In this document: piece by piece, positions 25,645 to 33,573 of the stretch
Layout: each line of letters opens with the position of its first letter
Position numbering within the stretch: position 1 is the stretch's first letter
Assembly (NCBI GenBank): GCA_944326055.1
Contig: CALVCT010000007.1
Span: 1-41,198 of the forward strand
Reading direction: 5' to 3'
Length of the DNA stretch: 41,198 nt
Source of the DNA: an uncultured Erysipelotrichaceae bacterium
Lineage (GTDB): Bacteria > Bacillota_I > Bacilli_A > Erysipelotrichales > Erysipelotrichaceae
Made by a program: the position numbers and the translations under genes
Notes under the pieces: generated by a model
Databases searched by the model: none
What the model was told of the DNA's origin: nothing
The model's input: the letters and a program-made list of their open reading frames with translations, nothing else

Positions 25645-26683
25645 TGGAGGTCATATCTACCCAGCCCTGTCTTTAGCGAGAGCACTTAAAGAAAGAGGAC
25701 ACGAGCTGACTTTCATCGGTTCACTTGATAGGATGGAAAAGGATGTAGTGCCAGATGCTGGATTCAAGTTCATTGGTCTTGATATCAAGACGACAAGAGG
25801 TGGACTCCTTCAAAAAGTCAAGAGTTTGATCTCGATATACAGTGCTTATAGACGATGTTTAAGATTATTGAATGGCCAAGATCTAGTGATCGGCTTTGGT
25901 AATTACATCAGTGTTCCAGTTGTCTTAGCAGCGAAAAAACTTAAGATCAAGACGATGATCCACGAACAGAATTCTTTTGTTGGAAGAGCTAATAGAATGT
26001 TGGACAAAAAAGTCGATCTTATCATCGTCTCATATGAAGAGAGTCTCAAGCAATTCAAGAATCCTAATATCGTCGTATTAGGTAATCCTCAAAGTTCTGT
26101 TGCGCTAAGCGTCAAAGAAGATAGATCCATCTTGCGAGATCTAGGTCTTGATCTAGACAAGAAGACAGTGCTCATGTTTTTGGGGTCTTTAGGCTCCGAG
26201 TCTGTGCAGAAAGTCTTTTTAGAGTATTTCGATATGCTAGATGGAAATGAAGATTATCAGATCGTCTATGCCACAGGTGATAAACATTATGAAGCAGCTA
26301 AAGACTATGATAGTAAGATGATAAAGATCGTCAAACGCGTCGACGGTGCCAAGATGATGAAAGTCTCAGATCTACTGATCTCAAGGGCAGGAGCGACGAC
26401 TTTAGCAGAGATCACAGCTTTAGGTACTCCAAGTATCCTTATTCCTTCACCATATGTGCCAAACGATCATCAATACTATAACGCAATGGCACTTGCAGAT
26501 CATGATGCAGCGATCGTCATCAAAGAGAAGGATCTGGATGCTAGAAGATTGAAGGATATGATAGAGAAGACTTTAGTCGATAAAAACAAGCTCGATAGCC
26601 TTCATAACAATGCGAGGGCGCTCAGTAATGATCATTGCTTAGAGGATATCGTAGAGAGGATAGAAGAATTATGGAAACGATAG
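25616..26683 (+). CDS. murG: UDP-GlcNAc:lipid-I N-acetylglucosaminyltransferase MurG
   Basis: A 355-residue GT28 glycosyltransferase. It transfers GlcNAc from UDP-GlcNAc to lipid I on the inner face of the membrane, making lipid II for peptidoglycan. Motifs: ATGGSGGHIYPALSLA (N-terminal glycine loop), HEQNSFVGRANR, FLGSLGSESVQ, and the donor-site block SRAGATTLAEITALGTPSILIPSPYVPNDHQYYNA. ATG 25616 (MKIVIATGG) has SD ATAGGAG 6 nt upstream and is preferred to an in-frame upstream start. The gene overlaps murB by 13 nt. Confidence 0.97.
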   Translation: MKIVIATGGSGGHIYPALSLARALKERGHELTFIGSLDRMEKDVVPDAGFKFIGLDIKTTRGGLLQKVKSLISIYSAYRRCLRLLNGQDLVIGFGNYISVPVVLAAKKLKIKTMIHEQNSFVGRANRMLDKKVDLIIVSYEESLKQFKNPNIVVLGNPQSSVALSVKEDRSILRDLGLDLDKKTVLMFLGSLGSESVQKVFLEYFDMLDGNEDYQIVYATGDKHYEAAKDYDSKMIKIVKRVDGAKMMKVSDLLISRAGATTLAEITALGTPSILIPSPYVPNDHQYYNAMALADHDAAIVIKEKDLDARRLKDMIEKTLVDKNKLDSLHNNARALSNDHCLEDIVERIEELWKR

Positions 26684-27564
26684 ATTTCTTGTCATCACAT
26701 GGTGACTTATCATTAGATAGATCTTTCAAAAACATCACAACGATCAAGATCGGAGGACCGATCAAATATTTAGTTGCACCTTTTGATATGAACAGGCTCA
26801 AGATGATCATGACTTATCTTAAAGAAGAGGGGATCAAGTACAAGCTCGTCGGACGTGGTTCGAATATGGTCTGTGGTGATGAAGCATATGATGGTTGTGT
26901 CATCAAACTTGAACATCTAGATCACTATTCGTTCTTGGATGATGGATCACTGTATGTCGAAGCAGGAATGGTCGTCCCACGTTTAGCGAATATGTTGGCG
27001 ACACAGGGATTGTCAGGACTAGAGTTTGCAAGTGGGATACCAGGTACACTTGGTGGCCTCATTTATATGAACGCCGGGGCTTATAAAAAAGAGATGAAAG
27101 ATGTCGTCAAGGAAGTCTTGGTCTATAAAGATGGTGAGTTCATGTGGCTTAAGAATGAAGATTGTGCTTTTTCTTATCGTCACTCGATCTTTCATGAAGA
27201 TCGTGAATTGGTGATCGTTGCTTGTAAACTTGATATCGTCAAAGGTGAAAGAAAAGAGATCCAAGCTCTGATGGCGGATCGTTTACAACGTCGCCGTAAT
27301 ACACAACCTCTCGATAAGCCAAGTGTTGGTTCGTGCTTCAAGAACCCAAGCACTGATTACGCATGGCGCTATATCGATGGAGTTGGCCTCAGGGGCTATA
27401 GATATCGTGGTATCGAAGTCTCTGAAAAACATCCAAATTGGCTCCTCAATATCGGCGATGCAAGAGCTGAAGATTTCATTGCCACAAGTAACTACATCAA
27501 AGATCGTGTCAAAGCTGCATATGATGTCGATCTACATATGGAAGTGGAGCTTTTCAATTGCTAG
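26671..27564 (+). CDS. murB: UDP-N-acetylenolpyruvoylglucosamine reductase
   Basis: A 297-residue FAD enzyme that reduces UDP-GlcNAc-enolpyruvate to UDP-MurNAc with NADPH. FAD-binding motifs are KIGGPIKYLVAP, GRGSNMV, SGIPGTLGGLIYMNAGAY and FSYRHS. GSCFKNP carries Cys in place of the Ser proton donor of E. coli MurB, as in many Gram-positive enzymes. The end FIATSNYIKDRVKAAYDVDLHMEV is conserved. ATG 26671 with GAGAGGAT upstream is chosen over the frame's earlier opening. It sits inside a murG-murB-ftsQ wall-division cluster. Confidence 0.97.
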   Translation: METIDFLSSHGDLSLDRSFKNITTIKIGGPIKYLVAPFDMNRLKMIMTYLKEEGIKYKLVGRGSNMVCGDEAYDGCVIKLEHLDHYSFLDDGSLYVEAGMVVPRLANMLATQGLSGLEFASGIPGTLGGLIYMNAGAYKKEMKDVVKEVLVYKDGEFMWLKNEDCAFSYRHSIFHEDRELVIVACKLDIVKGERKEIQALMADRLQRRRNTQPLDKPSVGSCFKNPSTDYAWRYIDGVGLRGYRYRGIEVSEKHPNWLLNIGDARAEDFIATSNYIKDRVKAAYDVDLHMEVELFNC

Positions 27565-28418
27565 AAGAAAGAGAAGATATCACTAAGTCTAACTATTTTT
27601 TACGTAAAAGAAAAAAAGCTAGACACAAGAATGAGACGCGCGGTATGAGAAACCGCCTTTTCATCGTTGGTATCGTCTTCTCACTTCTACTTATATCTAC
27701 TCTATATGCCGTCTCGCCTATATCTAAAGTCTATCGCATAGCTATCAATGGTAATATCTATCTCGATGATGATCATTATCGAGATCTAGCATCAGTCACT
27801 GATGATGATATCTATTATCTTACTTTTGATGGAACGATCGAAGATAGGATCTTAAATGAAACGCTAGTCAAAGAAGTCGATGTGCATCACGATGACCACA
27901 ATATCATAACGATCACCGTGACTGAAAAGAAGATCATTGGCTATATCTATGAAGATAAGCCCTATCTTGTCACTGATGATGGCTCTCTTATCGAGATGCG
28001 CGAAGAGCACTACGGTCTCATCAGTATGGTCCCGCTCATCATTGGTTATACAGAAGATGAGCTTATCGATCTAGCTCGTGGGTTTAAGAATATCGATGAT
28101 GAGATAATCGCTGAGATCTCAGAAGTACATAGTTATCCTTTCTCATATGATGAAAGGATGATGGAGTTCATCATGCGCAGTGGTAATTATGTCTATGTCT
28201 CTTACTATGGTCTAGCACTGCTCAATAATTATCACAGTATCGAATCATCCTTAAGTACCGAGGAAGATCATGTATGTATCTTCCTTGACGAAGTCACTAA
28301 TAGTGGGTATACATCTGCTTGTCCTTTTTGGGATGATGGAAGTGACGAAGTTCAAACGGATGCACAAGAAGAGAGTGCAGATGAGGTCACTGATGAGATG
28401 ATCGATGAAGTAGAATAA
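27558..28418 (+). CDS. ftsQ: cell division protein FtsQ/DivIB
   Basis: A 286-residue bitopic division protein. Residues 1-32 are a basic cytoplasmic tail, one membrane helix follows at about 33-51 (LFIVGIVFSLLLISTLYAV), then a POTRA-like domain (VYRIAINGNIYLDDDHYRDL, then EVDVHHDDHNIITITVTEKKIIGYIYE) and a beta domain. The C-terminal tail is acidic. FtsQ/DivIB bridges early and late divisome proteins at the septum. The start is TTG 27558, overlapping the murB stop and preceded by GTGGAG at 8 nt; ATG 27645, just before the helix, is a weaker alternative. Order murG-murB-ftsQ supports the assignment. Confidence 0.88.
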   Translation: MLEEREDITKSNYFLRKRKKARHKNETRGMRNRLFIVGIVFSLLLISTLYAVSPISKVYRIAINGNIYLDDDHYRDLASVTDDDIYYLTFDGTIEDRILNETLVKEVDVHHDDHNIITITVTEKKIIGYIYEDKPYLVTDDGSLIEMREEHYGLISMVPLIIGYTEDELIDLARGFKNIDDEIIAEISEVHSYPFSYDERMMEFIMRSGNYVYVSYYGLALLNNYHSIESSLSTEEDHVCIFLDEVTNSGYTSACPFWDDGSDEVQTDAQEESADEVTDEMIDEVE

Positions 28419-28419
28419 C

Positions 28420-28449
28420 TTGCGGATATAGAATGATATGTGTTATCAT
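28420..28449 (+). promoter_or_regulatory. rpmG promoter
   Basis: TTGCGG (28420-28425), 18-bp spacer, TATCAT (28444-28449), about 20 nt upstream of the SD of rpmG. Confidence 0.55.
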
Positions 28450-28480
28450 ATATGAGCTTTGAAAGATGGAGGTTTTATAA

Positions 28481-28630
28481 ATGAGAGAAGATATCACATT
28501 CAAGTGCTCAGTATGTGGTGAAGAAAACTACATCGGTACTCGTAATAAGAAAAAGCATCCTGAGAAGATGGAGATCAAAAAATACTGCCCAAGATGCAAT
28601 AAGATGACAGTCCATAAGGAGAAGAAATAA
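28481..28630 (+). CDS. rpmG: 50S ribosomal protein L33
   Basis: A 49-residue ribosomal protein beginning MREDITFKCSVCGEENYIG. All four zinc-ribbon cysteines are present (KCSVCGE and YCPRCNK), so this is the zinc-binding 'C+' form; C+ and C- paralogues are often swapped under zinc limitation. Strong SD GGAGG at 28468-28472. It has its own promoter and a terminator that overlaps its stop codon. Confidence 0.97.
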   Translation: MREDITFKCSVCGEENYIGTRNKKKHPEKMEIKKYCPRCNKMTVHKEKK

Positions 28631-28649
28631 GCTTTGAAAGCTTATTTTT
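28625..28649 (+). terminator. rpmG terminator
   Basis: AAATAAGCTT-TGA-AAGCTTATTT plus two further T; it includes the rpmG stop codon and ends only 6 nt before the next ATG. Confidence 0.8.
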
Positions 28650-28654
28650 AATAT

Positions 28655-29257
28655 ATGCAAGTAGAGACTATCATTACCGGTGCTTTTGAGACTAATACAT
28701 ATATCTTGACCATCGATGGTGAACATCTTATCATCGATCCCAGCGGTAAAAAAGAAAGGATCATAACACATATCGATGGCCAAGTAGATGCCATTCTTTT
28801 GACTCATGGTCACTTCGATCATATCAAGGCCGTAGATGATCTACATGAGTATTATGGTTGTCCTATCTATATGAATTCAAGTGATGCAGATCTTGTCGAT
28901 CCACTACTTTCTAAGACGACTAATACGATGGGACCATTCAGTGCTTCGATAAGCTCAAAGATCGATTTTATCAAAGAGGGCACGATGAAGATCGGACCTT
29001 TTAGTTTTGAAGTAGTCTTTACACCAGGACACACCAAGGGCTCAGTGATATATATTTTTGATGATATGGTCTTTACGGGAGACACGCTTTTTAAAGAGAG
29101 CGTTGGACGTACAGATCTTTATGGCGGTTCTGATCGAGAGCTAAAGATGTCGCTTCGTATTTTGAAAGAACTAGACGCAGACTATCTCATTTATCCTGGC
29201 CACGGTCCAAGCTCAAAGGTCGAGCACGAACTTTTATACAACCCCTTTTTGAAGTAA
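28655..29257 (+). CDS. metallo-beta-lactamase-fold hydrolase (YqgX/glyoxalase II-like)
   Basis: A 200-residue metal-dependent hydrolase. THGHFDHIKAV supplies the HxHxDH metal ligands, TPGHTKGSVIY the next His, FTGDTLF the bridging Asp and YPGHGP the last His. It is the short form lacking the glyoxalase II C-terminal domain; the natural substrate is unknown. In B. subtilis the homologous yqgX lies near comG, and here comGA follows at 117 nt. No SD before ATG 28655, which starts 6 nt after the rpmG terminator. Leaderless initiation or a promoter hidden in the hairpin is possible (TATTTT 28643-28648). Confidence 0.92.
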   Translation: MQVETIITGAFETNTYILTIDGEHLIIDPSGKKERIITHIDGQVDAILLTHGHFDHIKAVDDLHEYYGCPIYMNSSDADLVDPLLSKTTNTMGPFSASISSKIDFIKEGTMKIGPFSFEVVFTPGHTKGSVIYIFDDMVFTGDTLFKESVGRTDLYGGSDRELKMSLRILKELDADYLIYPGHGPSSKVEHELLYNPFLK

Positions 29258-29336
29258 GAGGAAGGGCCTTATGCTTAATTTAACACTTTAAACATAATTG
29301 AATCTCATCATCGATGTTTTTTAGGGATATCGAGAT

Positions 29337-29371
29337 AAGCCTCCTTATGTATAAGATGAAGGAGGCTTTTT
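29337..29371 (+). promoter_or_regulatory. hairpin that sequesters the comGA SD and resembles a terminator
   Basis: AAGCCTCCTT (29337-29346) pairs perfectly with AAGGAGGCTT (29359-29368) across a 12-nt loop, followed by T residues to 29371. The SD of comGA (AAGGAGG, 29359-29365) is the 3' arm. The structure could stop transcription, block ribosome binding, or both. No ORF or obvious promoter was found in 29258-29336. Confidence 0.65.
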
Positions 29372-29373
29372 AA

Positions 29374-30357
29374 ATGGAAGAGAGACTCAATGCCTTATTA
29401 CGTCTAGCGATCTTGCATGAAGCTTCAGATATCCATTTCACAAACTTCAAAGCAGAGACCAAAGTAGAGATGCGCATCGCCGATACGATAAAGCTTGTCA
29501 AAGGTCATCCTGACGACCGTAAGATGATACGTTACTTACAATACAAGGCTAATCTCGATGTCGGCAATCTTACAAAGCCCCAGACAGGGCAATTCGAGTG
29601 GTATTTAGATGACAGGTTCCTATCTTTGCGTTTTGCGCTGATACATAATCCAACGATGGAAAACGCAGTGCTTAGGATCCTTAATGAAGATCTTGGTTTG
29701 AAGGCAGAAAGTTTAGCGATAGCTGATGAACAGAACCGGTTCTTTAAAAGAATGATGCAACAAAGGCATGGACTTTTCATCGCATCAGGACCAACATCAA
29801 GTGGAAAGACGACAAGTCTTTATACACTACTACATGGGATCAGACATAAAAAGATCATTACGATCGAAGATCCCATCGAGATCCATTCTGAAGATTTCAT
29901 CCAGATCTCTGTCAATGAGAAAGCAGGGCTTGGTTATGATGAAGCCATCAAACAAGTCTTACGGCATGACCCTGACATCATCATGATCGGTGAGATACGT
30001 GATGAGCTCACGGCTCATATGGCGATCAGAGCAGCTAATACAGGGCATCTTGTCATAACGAGCTTACATGCTGGAAGTAGCATCTTAGCGATCGAGCGTC
30101 TGCTTGAGCTTAAGGTAGAGAAGGGTGCTCTAAAAAATGTTCTGATTGGGATATCGAATCAAAGGCTCTTTCAAAGGAAGGGCACAGAAAAGAAGATCGT
30201 CATCTATGAGACGATGGAAAGAGATGATATCTTATATTATTTTGAGAAAGGTAGGGTGAAAGATGACTTTTATAGACTTAAAGATCGGATCAAAGAAGCT
30301 CAAAGACAAGGTCTCATCGACGAAGATCTCGCTTTACAAGAACTTATTATCGCTTGA
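29374..30357 (+). CDS. comGA: competence pilus assembly ATPase ComGA
   Basis: A 327-residue GspE/PilB-type secretion ATPase that powers assembly of the DNA-uptake pilus at the inner membrane. Walker A is ASGPTSSGKTTSL (about 137-149). The Asp box is TIEDPIEI, Walker B DPDIIMIGEIRD, and the His box LVITSLHAGS. It lacks the long N-terminal domain of GspE, as usual for ComGA. ATG 29374 lies 8 nt after AAGGAGG, which is inside a hairpin. First gene of a seven-gene comG operon. No tetracysteine zinc motif is seen. Confidence 0.95.
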   Translation: MEERLNALLRLAILHEASDIHFTNFKAETKVEMRIADTIKLVKGHPDDRKMIRYLQYKANLDVGNLTKPQTGQFEWYLDDRFLSLRFALIHNPTMENAVLRILNEDLGLKAESLAIADEQNRFFKRMMQQRHGLFIASGPTSSGKTTSLYTLLHGIRHKKIITIEDPIEIHSEDFIQISVNEKAGLGYDEAIKQVLRHDPDIIMIGEIRDELTAHMAIRAANTGHLVITSLHAGSSILAIERLLELKVEKGALKNVLIGISNQRLFQRKGTEKKIVIYETMERDDILYYFEKGRVKDDFYRLKDRIKEAQRQGLIDEDLALQELIIA

Positions 30358-31321
30358 CGATCTAGAAGCGCTAAGCACGCTTCTAGTGACTGATATGTCG
30401 TTGAACGATGCCTTCTTCATCATCAAGACTAAACGTAATGAAAGTCTTTTGGAAGCAATAAAGATGCGATTGGATCGTGGTGAACTGATCGAAGTAGTGC
30501 TGAAGGATCATCTTGTAAAAGAGATAAAAGTTACTTTCAGCGCACTTATCAATCACCTATCGCTAGCTAAGACTTTAGAGTTGACCCTAGCTCTTTATAG
30601 AAAGACGAAAGTCCTTAAAGATAAAGTGCAAAAAGATCTCACTTATCCATTGCTTCTTTTGTGTTTCAGCATCGTTGGCATCTATCTTTTCAATGGCTAT
30701 TGTTTTGAACCATTACTTTTGAGCATGTCAGAGTTTAGTGGCGATGTCTCGTCACTATATATCTTCAAAAATGTCTTAGATTTACTGATCACGATCATCT
30801 TTCTGATCCTGTTATTGGGACTGAGTCTTTTCCTTTATTTCTTTAGACCAAAGCGCATCGTCTTAGCCTATGTCTTACTTGAGAAGTATCTTCCAACGTC
30901 GATCATCAAGGAATATCTTACAAGTCGCTTCGTCATCTTTTATCGCGAGTGTTATGCGATAGGTCTTAAGACAAAAGAAACGATCGATGCTATGCGCAAG
31001 ATGCATGATGAACCGCTGATCGCTTTTATTGCTTCGAATATCGACAAGACACTACTTGAAGGTGAAGAGATGGAAAAAGCTTTGACGATACCATACCTTG
31101 ATGACAAGATCGCTCGCTTCATCAAGATCGGTCAACACTCTGGAGCTCTTGAGATCATGTTAGATGGCTATATGGTGCAATTCTATAAACGTTTCAGCAA
31201 GTGGTGTAATGACCTTGCGAAAGTCACGCAGGTCGTATCTTATCTCATGATCGGACTGGTGATCATCTTCGTCTATCAGATTCTTTTTATCCCTATGGGA
31301 GTTTTAGGAGGCCAATTATGA
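30263..31321 (+). CDS. comGB: competence pilus platform protein ComGB
   Basis: A 352-residue GspF/PilC-type inner-membrane platform protein that works with ComGA. Two T2SSF domains are visible: a cytoplasmic stretch LDDLEALSTLLVTDMSLNDAF, membrane helices near residues 128-147 and 172-196, and a second domain ending in a C-terminal helix (VSYLMIGLVIIFVYQILFIPMG). The ATG at 30263 gives a 95-nt overlap with comGA, encoding a basic N-terminal tail; a later start is possible but no better SD is seen. Confidence 0.9.
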   Translation: MTFIDLKIGSKKLKDKVSSTKISLYKNLLSLDDLEALSTLLVTDMSLNDAFFIIKTKRNESLLEAIKMRLDRGELIEVVLKDHLVKEIKVTFSALINHLSLAKTLELTLALYRKTKVLKDKVQKDLTYPLLLLCFSIVGIYLFNGYCFEPLLLSMSEFSGDVSSLYIFKNVLDLLITIIFLILLLGLSLFLYFFRPKRIVLAYVLLEKYLPTSIIKEYLTSRFVIFYRECYAIGLKTKETIDAMRKMHDEPLIAFIASNIDKTLLEGEEMEKALTIPYLDDKIARFIKIGQHSGALEIMLDGYMVQFYKRFSKWCNDLAKVTQVVSYLMIGLVIIFVYQILFIPMGVLGGQL

Positions 31322-31620
31322 AAAAAAGATATGCAGGATTTACTTTACTTGAGATGATCGTTGTCGTACTCATCATCTCGATCTTATTCTTGCTTACGAT
31401 ACCCAATGTCTCTAAAGTCATGGATTCTGTAGAGAATGTGGGTTGTGATGCGCTGACGAAAGTCATTGATGCAGCTATCGTTGAATATAAGCTCGATTTC
31501 AATGAGTACCCATCATCGATCAGCGATCTCATCAATGGTGGCTATATCACTGAAGAGCAAGCAAGATGTTCAAATGGGAAAGCGATCGTCATTAGCGATG
31601 GACATGCTTATGTTGAATAA
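31318..31620 (+). CDS. comGC: major competence pseudopilin ComGC
   Basis: A 100-residue class III signal-peptide protein. MKKRYAG^FTLLEM is cleaved by a prepilin peptidase after Gly7, with Glu at +5, followed by a hydrophobic helix. The mature domain has the ComGC pattern: a Cys after the helix (VGCDAL), the YPSSISDLINGGYIT segment and a second Cys (RCSNGK), consistent with a disulfide. It is the main pilus subunit. ATGA overlap with comGB. Confidence 0.95.
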   Translation: MKKRYAGFTLLEMIVVVLIISILFLLTIPNVSKVMDSVENVGCDALTKVIDAAIVEYKLDFNEYPSSISDLINGGYITEEQARCSNGKAIVISDGHAYVE

Positions 31621-31927
31621 GAAAAAAGGTTTTTTGATGGCAGAGCTTCTCGTCGTCATAATGATCATCAGCTTTATCAGCTTACTTTATCTACCACACT
31701 ATCCCAAGATCGAACTTGACGATGAGTTATTCATCAATGAGTTTCATTTAGCTCAAGCAGAGGCGATGGCTCAAAGAAGTGATGTACAACTGAACAGTGA
31801 GATCAATACATCGTTTCCGATAACGTTCAATGAAGCAGGGAACGTCAATATGGCGCAGACGATAGTTGGTAAGAAAGGCTCTATCATCATCCATCTTGGT
31901 AATGGTTATGTGACTTATGAAAAATGA
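31610..31927 (+). CDS. comGD: minor pseudopilin, ComGD-like
   Basis: Assigned by position and prepilin motif: KKKG^FLMAELLVVIMI (Glu at +5) with a hydrophobic helix. About 105 residues from ATG 31610; ATG 31598 and 31604 in the same frame are equally possible, and none has a strong SD. It starts inside the comGC end. The mature part is short and shows little identity to a family I can name from memory. Confidence 0.75.
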   Translation: MLNKKKGFLMAELLVVIMIISFISLLYLPHYPKIELDDELFINEFHLAQAEAMAQRSDVQLNSEINTSFPITFNEAGNVNMAQTIVGKKGSIIIHLGNGYVTYEK

Positions 31928-32093
31928 AGGTTTCATCCTAGCTGATGCCTTGATCGTCGTTGTGATCGTCATCATGATGACTTTGATCTTGGATGCCACG
32001 CTACGCATCGAAAGAGGCTATGAAAGAGCATATGACGCATATATCAAAGAGCCTTATCTTGAAAGAGTCGAAGTTTGGAGGTATAGCAGTTGA
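31917..32093 (+). CDS. very small minor pseudopilin, ComGE-like
   Basis: A 58-residue frame (MKNEG^FILADALIVV) overlapping the comGD end by 11 nt and the next gene by 4 nt. It has a clear prepilin-type cleavage site and hydrophobic helix, but Asp replaces the usual Glu at +5. The mature portion ends soon after the helix (YLERVEVWRYSS), so it is shorter than usual for a minor pilin. Position in the operon corresponds to comGE. Confidence 0.75.
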   Translation: MKNEGFILADALIVVVIVIMMTLILDATLRIERGYERAYDAYIKEPYLERVEVWRYSS

Positions 32094-32473
32094 AAGGTTT
32101 TATCTTGAAAGATCTGCTACTTACATTGATCATTATCTTGATCTTGTTTCCAGTGATCGTCTATTTTGCAAAGATCGTTTCTGGCTTTGAGATCTATGAT
32201 ACACGGATCCAAGATGAGATATCGCTTTTGAATCTATCGAAGCGTTTGATCATCATCGATGATATCGAACTTTCAAATAGTGCTCTGAGTTATAGAGATA
32301 ATGATCAGCTGATGACACTTAAATTTGATGGTGAACGTGTCTATCTCTCGCCAGGCTATCAGCTCATCTTAGACGATGTGAGTGAAGTGCAGTTTTATGA
32401 AGATAGTGGTGTCATCTATATAAGCTATATAAAAGAAGATAGGTATTATGAAAGAGCACTTACGATCGCCTAA
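32090..32473 (+). CDS. comGF: minor pseudopilin, ComGF-like
   Basis: A 127-residue protein starting at TTG 32090, decided by the SD GGAGG at 32078-32082. MKG^FILKDLLLTLIIILI is a short prepilin leader with Asp at +5. The mature domain contains ISLLNLSKRLIIIDDIELS and LKFDGERVYLSPGYQLILDDVSEVQFY, resembling the ComGF pattern of a minor pilin with a beta-rich head. Its start overlaps the preceding stop (TTGA). Confidence 0.78.
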   Translation: MKGFILKDLLLTLIIILILFPVIVYFAKIVSGFEIYDTRIQDEISLLNLSKRLIIIDDIELSNSALSYRDNDQLMTLKFDGERVYLSPGYQLILDDVSEVQFYEDSGVIYISYIKEDRYYERALTIA

Positions 32474-32861
32474 AGGTTATACGACGGTCTTCGCTTTGAT
32501 CTTGTTTTTAGTGATCATCACGATAACAGTCACCTACAGTGATTCTTTACAAAAGAAATTAGTGGTCTTAGATGACCTAAAGAAAGTCAAAGAAGACATC
32601 ATAAGTGAGTATGAGATGCTGTTGACGTTTGATTATTTGCTTAAGACATATGAAGCTGAAGAGGTGATCGAATATGATGAAGAAGGAAACGAGATCATCA
32701 CGATCGAAAAAGATCCAATGATTATCATCGATGACTACTATATCAGTGCTGGCTTGGTAGATGTCATAAATAGTGGTGATAGTTTTATCATCACCCATGA
32801 CGAAATCAGTTTTGAGGTACAAGGAGACATAAATGGCATAAAAAGTTATACATATCGCTAG
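32448..32861 (+). CDS. comGG: minor pseudopilin, ComGG-like
   Basis: A 137-residue last gene of the operon. SPKG^YTTVFALILFLVII is a prepilin-type site that lacks the acidic +5 residue (Phe instead), as in ComGG/GspK tip subunits. The mature part is very acidic (YDEEGNEIITIEKD). It overlaps comGF by 26 nt. A weak stem (ATCGCTA/TAGCGAT) follows the stop but has no T-run. Confidence 0.75.
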   Translation: MKEHLRSPKGYTTVFALILFLVIITITVTYSDSLQKKLVVLDDLKKVKEDIISEYEMLLTFDYLLKTYEAEEVIEYDEEGNEIITIEKDPMIIIDDYYISAGLVDVINSGDSFIITHDEISFEVQGDINGIKSYTYR

Positions 32862-32899
32862 TTTTTTAGCGATTACTCTCTATTGACGTAATAAGAGCT

Positions 32900-32927
32900 T
32901 TAAAAAATCGCTATTTTATACTAGAAT
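32900..32927 (+). promoter_or_regulatory. possible efp promoter
   Basis: TTTAAA (32900-32905), 16-bp spacer, TAGAAT (32922-32927). TATACT at 32917-32922 is an alternative -10, so this is tentative. Confidence 0.35.
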
Positions 32928-32957
32928 ATAAAGGCGAAATTATTTAAGGAGAGTATT

Positions 32958-33515
32958 GTGATTATAGTAAACGATTTAAGGCCAGGTATAACTTTCGAGT
33001 ACGAGAACAATATTTATAGCGTCTTGGATGTCGATAGAAACAAGACAGCTATGCGCCAAATGATAGTCAAAGTAAAAGTCAAGAACTTGCGCACTGGTGT
33101 TATCAATGAGATATCTTTCACTGGTGGTGACAAAGTTGAACAAGCTCAAGTCGAAAAGAAAAAGATGCAATATCTATACGATGATGGCGATTCATTAGTC
33201 TTCATGGACAATAACACTTATGAACAGATCGCTATCCCTAAAGATAATCTAAAATGGGAGATGAACTTCTTGACTGCTAATCTTGAAGTAGAGATCTCGA
33301 TGTATGAAAACGAGATCTTAGGTCTTGTCTTGCCAGACAAGGTCGAACTAGAGCTTGTCGAATGTGAAGCTGCTGTCAAAGGCGATACAGCGACCAGTGC
33401 ATTGAAAAACGCAAAATGCGAGACTGGTCTAGAGATAAAAGTACCACTTTTCATCGAGCAGGGCGAACATGTCTTAGTCTCGACGATCGATGGTAAGTAT
33501 TCAAGTCGCGCTTGA
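32958..33515 (+). CDS. efp: elongation factor P with a non-canonical tip loop
   Basis: A 185-residue EF-P, which rescues ribosomes stalled on polyproline. All three domains are present and align without gaps to B. subtilis EF-P as I remember it: MIIVNDLRPGITFEY, VKNLRTG, KKKMQYLYDDGDSLVFMDNNTYEQI, GDTAT, and IDGKYSSRA at the end. The domain I loop that normally reads KPGKG reads KTAMR here, so Pro30, Gly31, the modified Lys32 and Gly33 are replaced, with Met at position 32. GTG 32958 is the start, with AAGGAG at 32947-32952. Confidence 0.95.
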   Translation: MIIVNDLRPGITFEYENNIYSVLDVDRNKTAMRQMIVKVKVKNLRTGVINEISFTGGDKVEQAQVEKKKMQYLYDDGDSLVFMDNNTYEQIAIPKDNLKWEMNFLTANLEVEISMYENEILGLVLPDKVELELVECEAAVKGDTATSALKNAKCETGLEIKVPLFIEQGEHVLVSTIDGKYSSRA

Positions 33516-33523
33516 TCTATGAT

Positions 33524-33550
33524 AAGGCTCTTTTCGCAGAGCCTTCTTTC
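33524..33550 (+). terminator. efp terminator
   Basis: AAGGCTC, 8-nt loop, GAGCCTT, then CTTTC; a modest T-run, so termination may be partial. Confidence 0.65.
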
Positions 33551-33573
33551 GTTATTTATATGGAGGTAAAACT

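Noticed and set aside
32852-32871. Hairpin ATCGCTA/TAGCGAT after comGG as a terminator
   Set aside because: No T-run follows the stem on the plus strand; it may be a weak structure or partial terminator, so it was not called.
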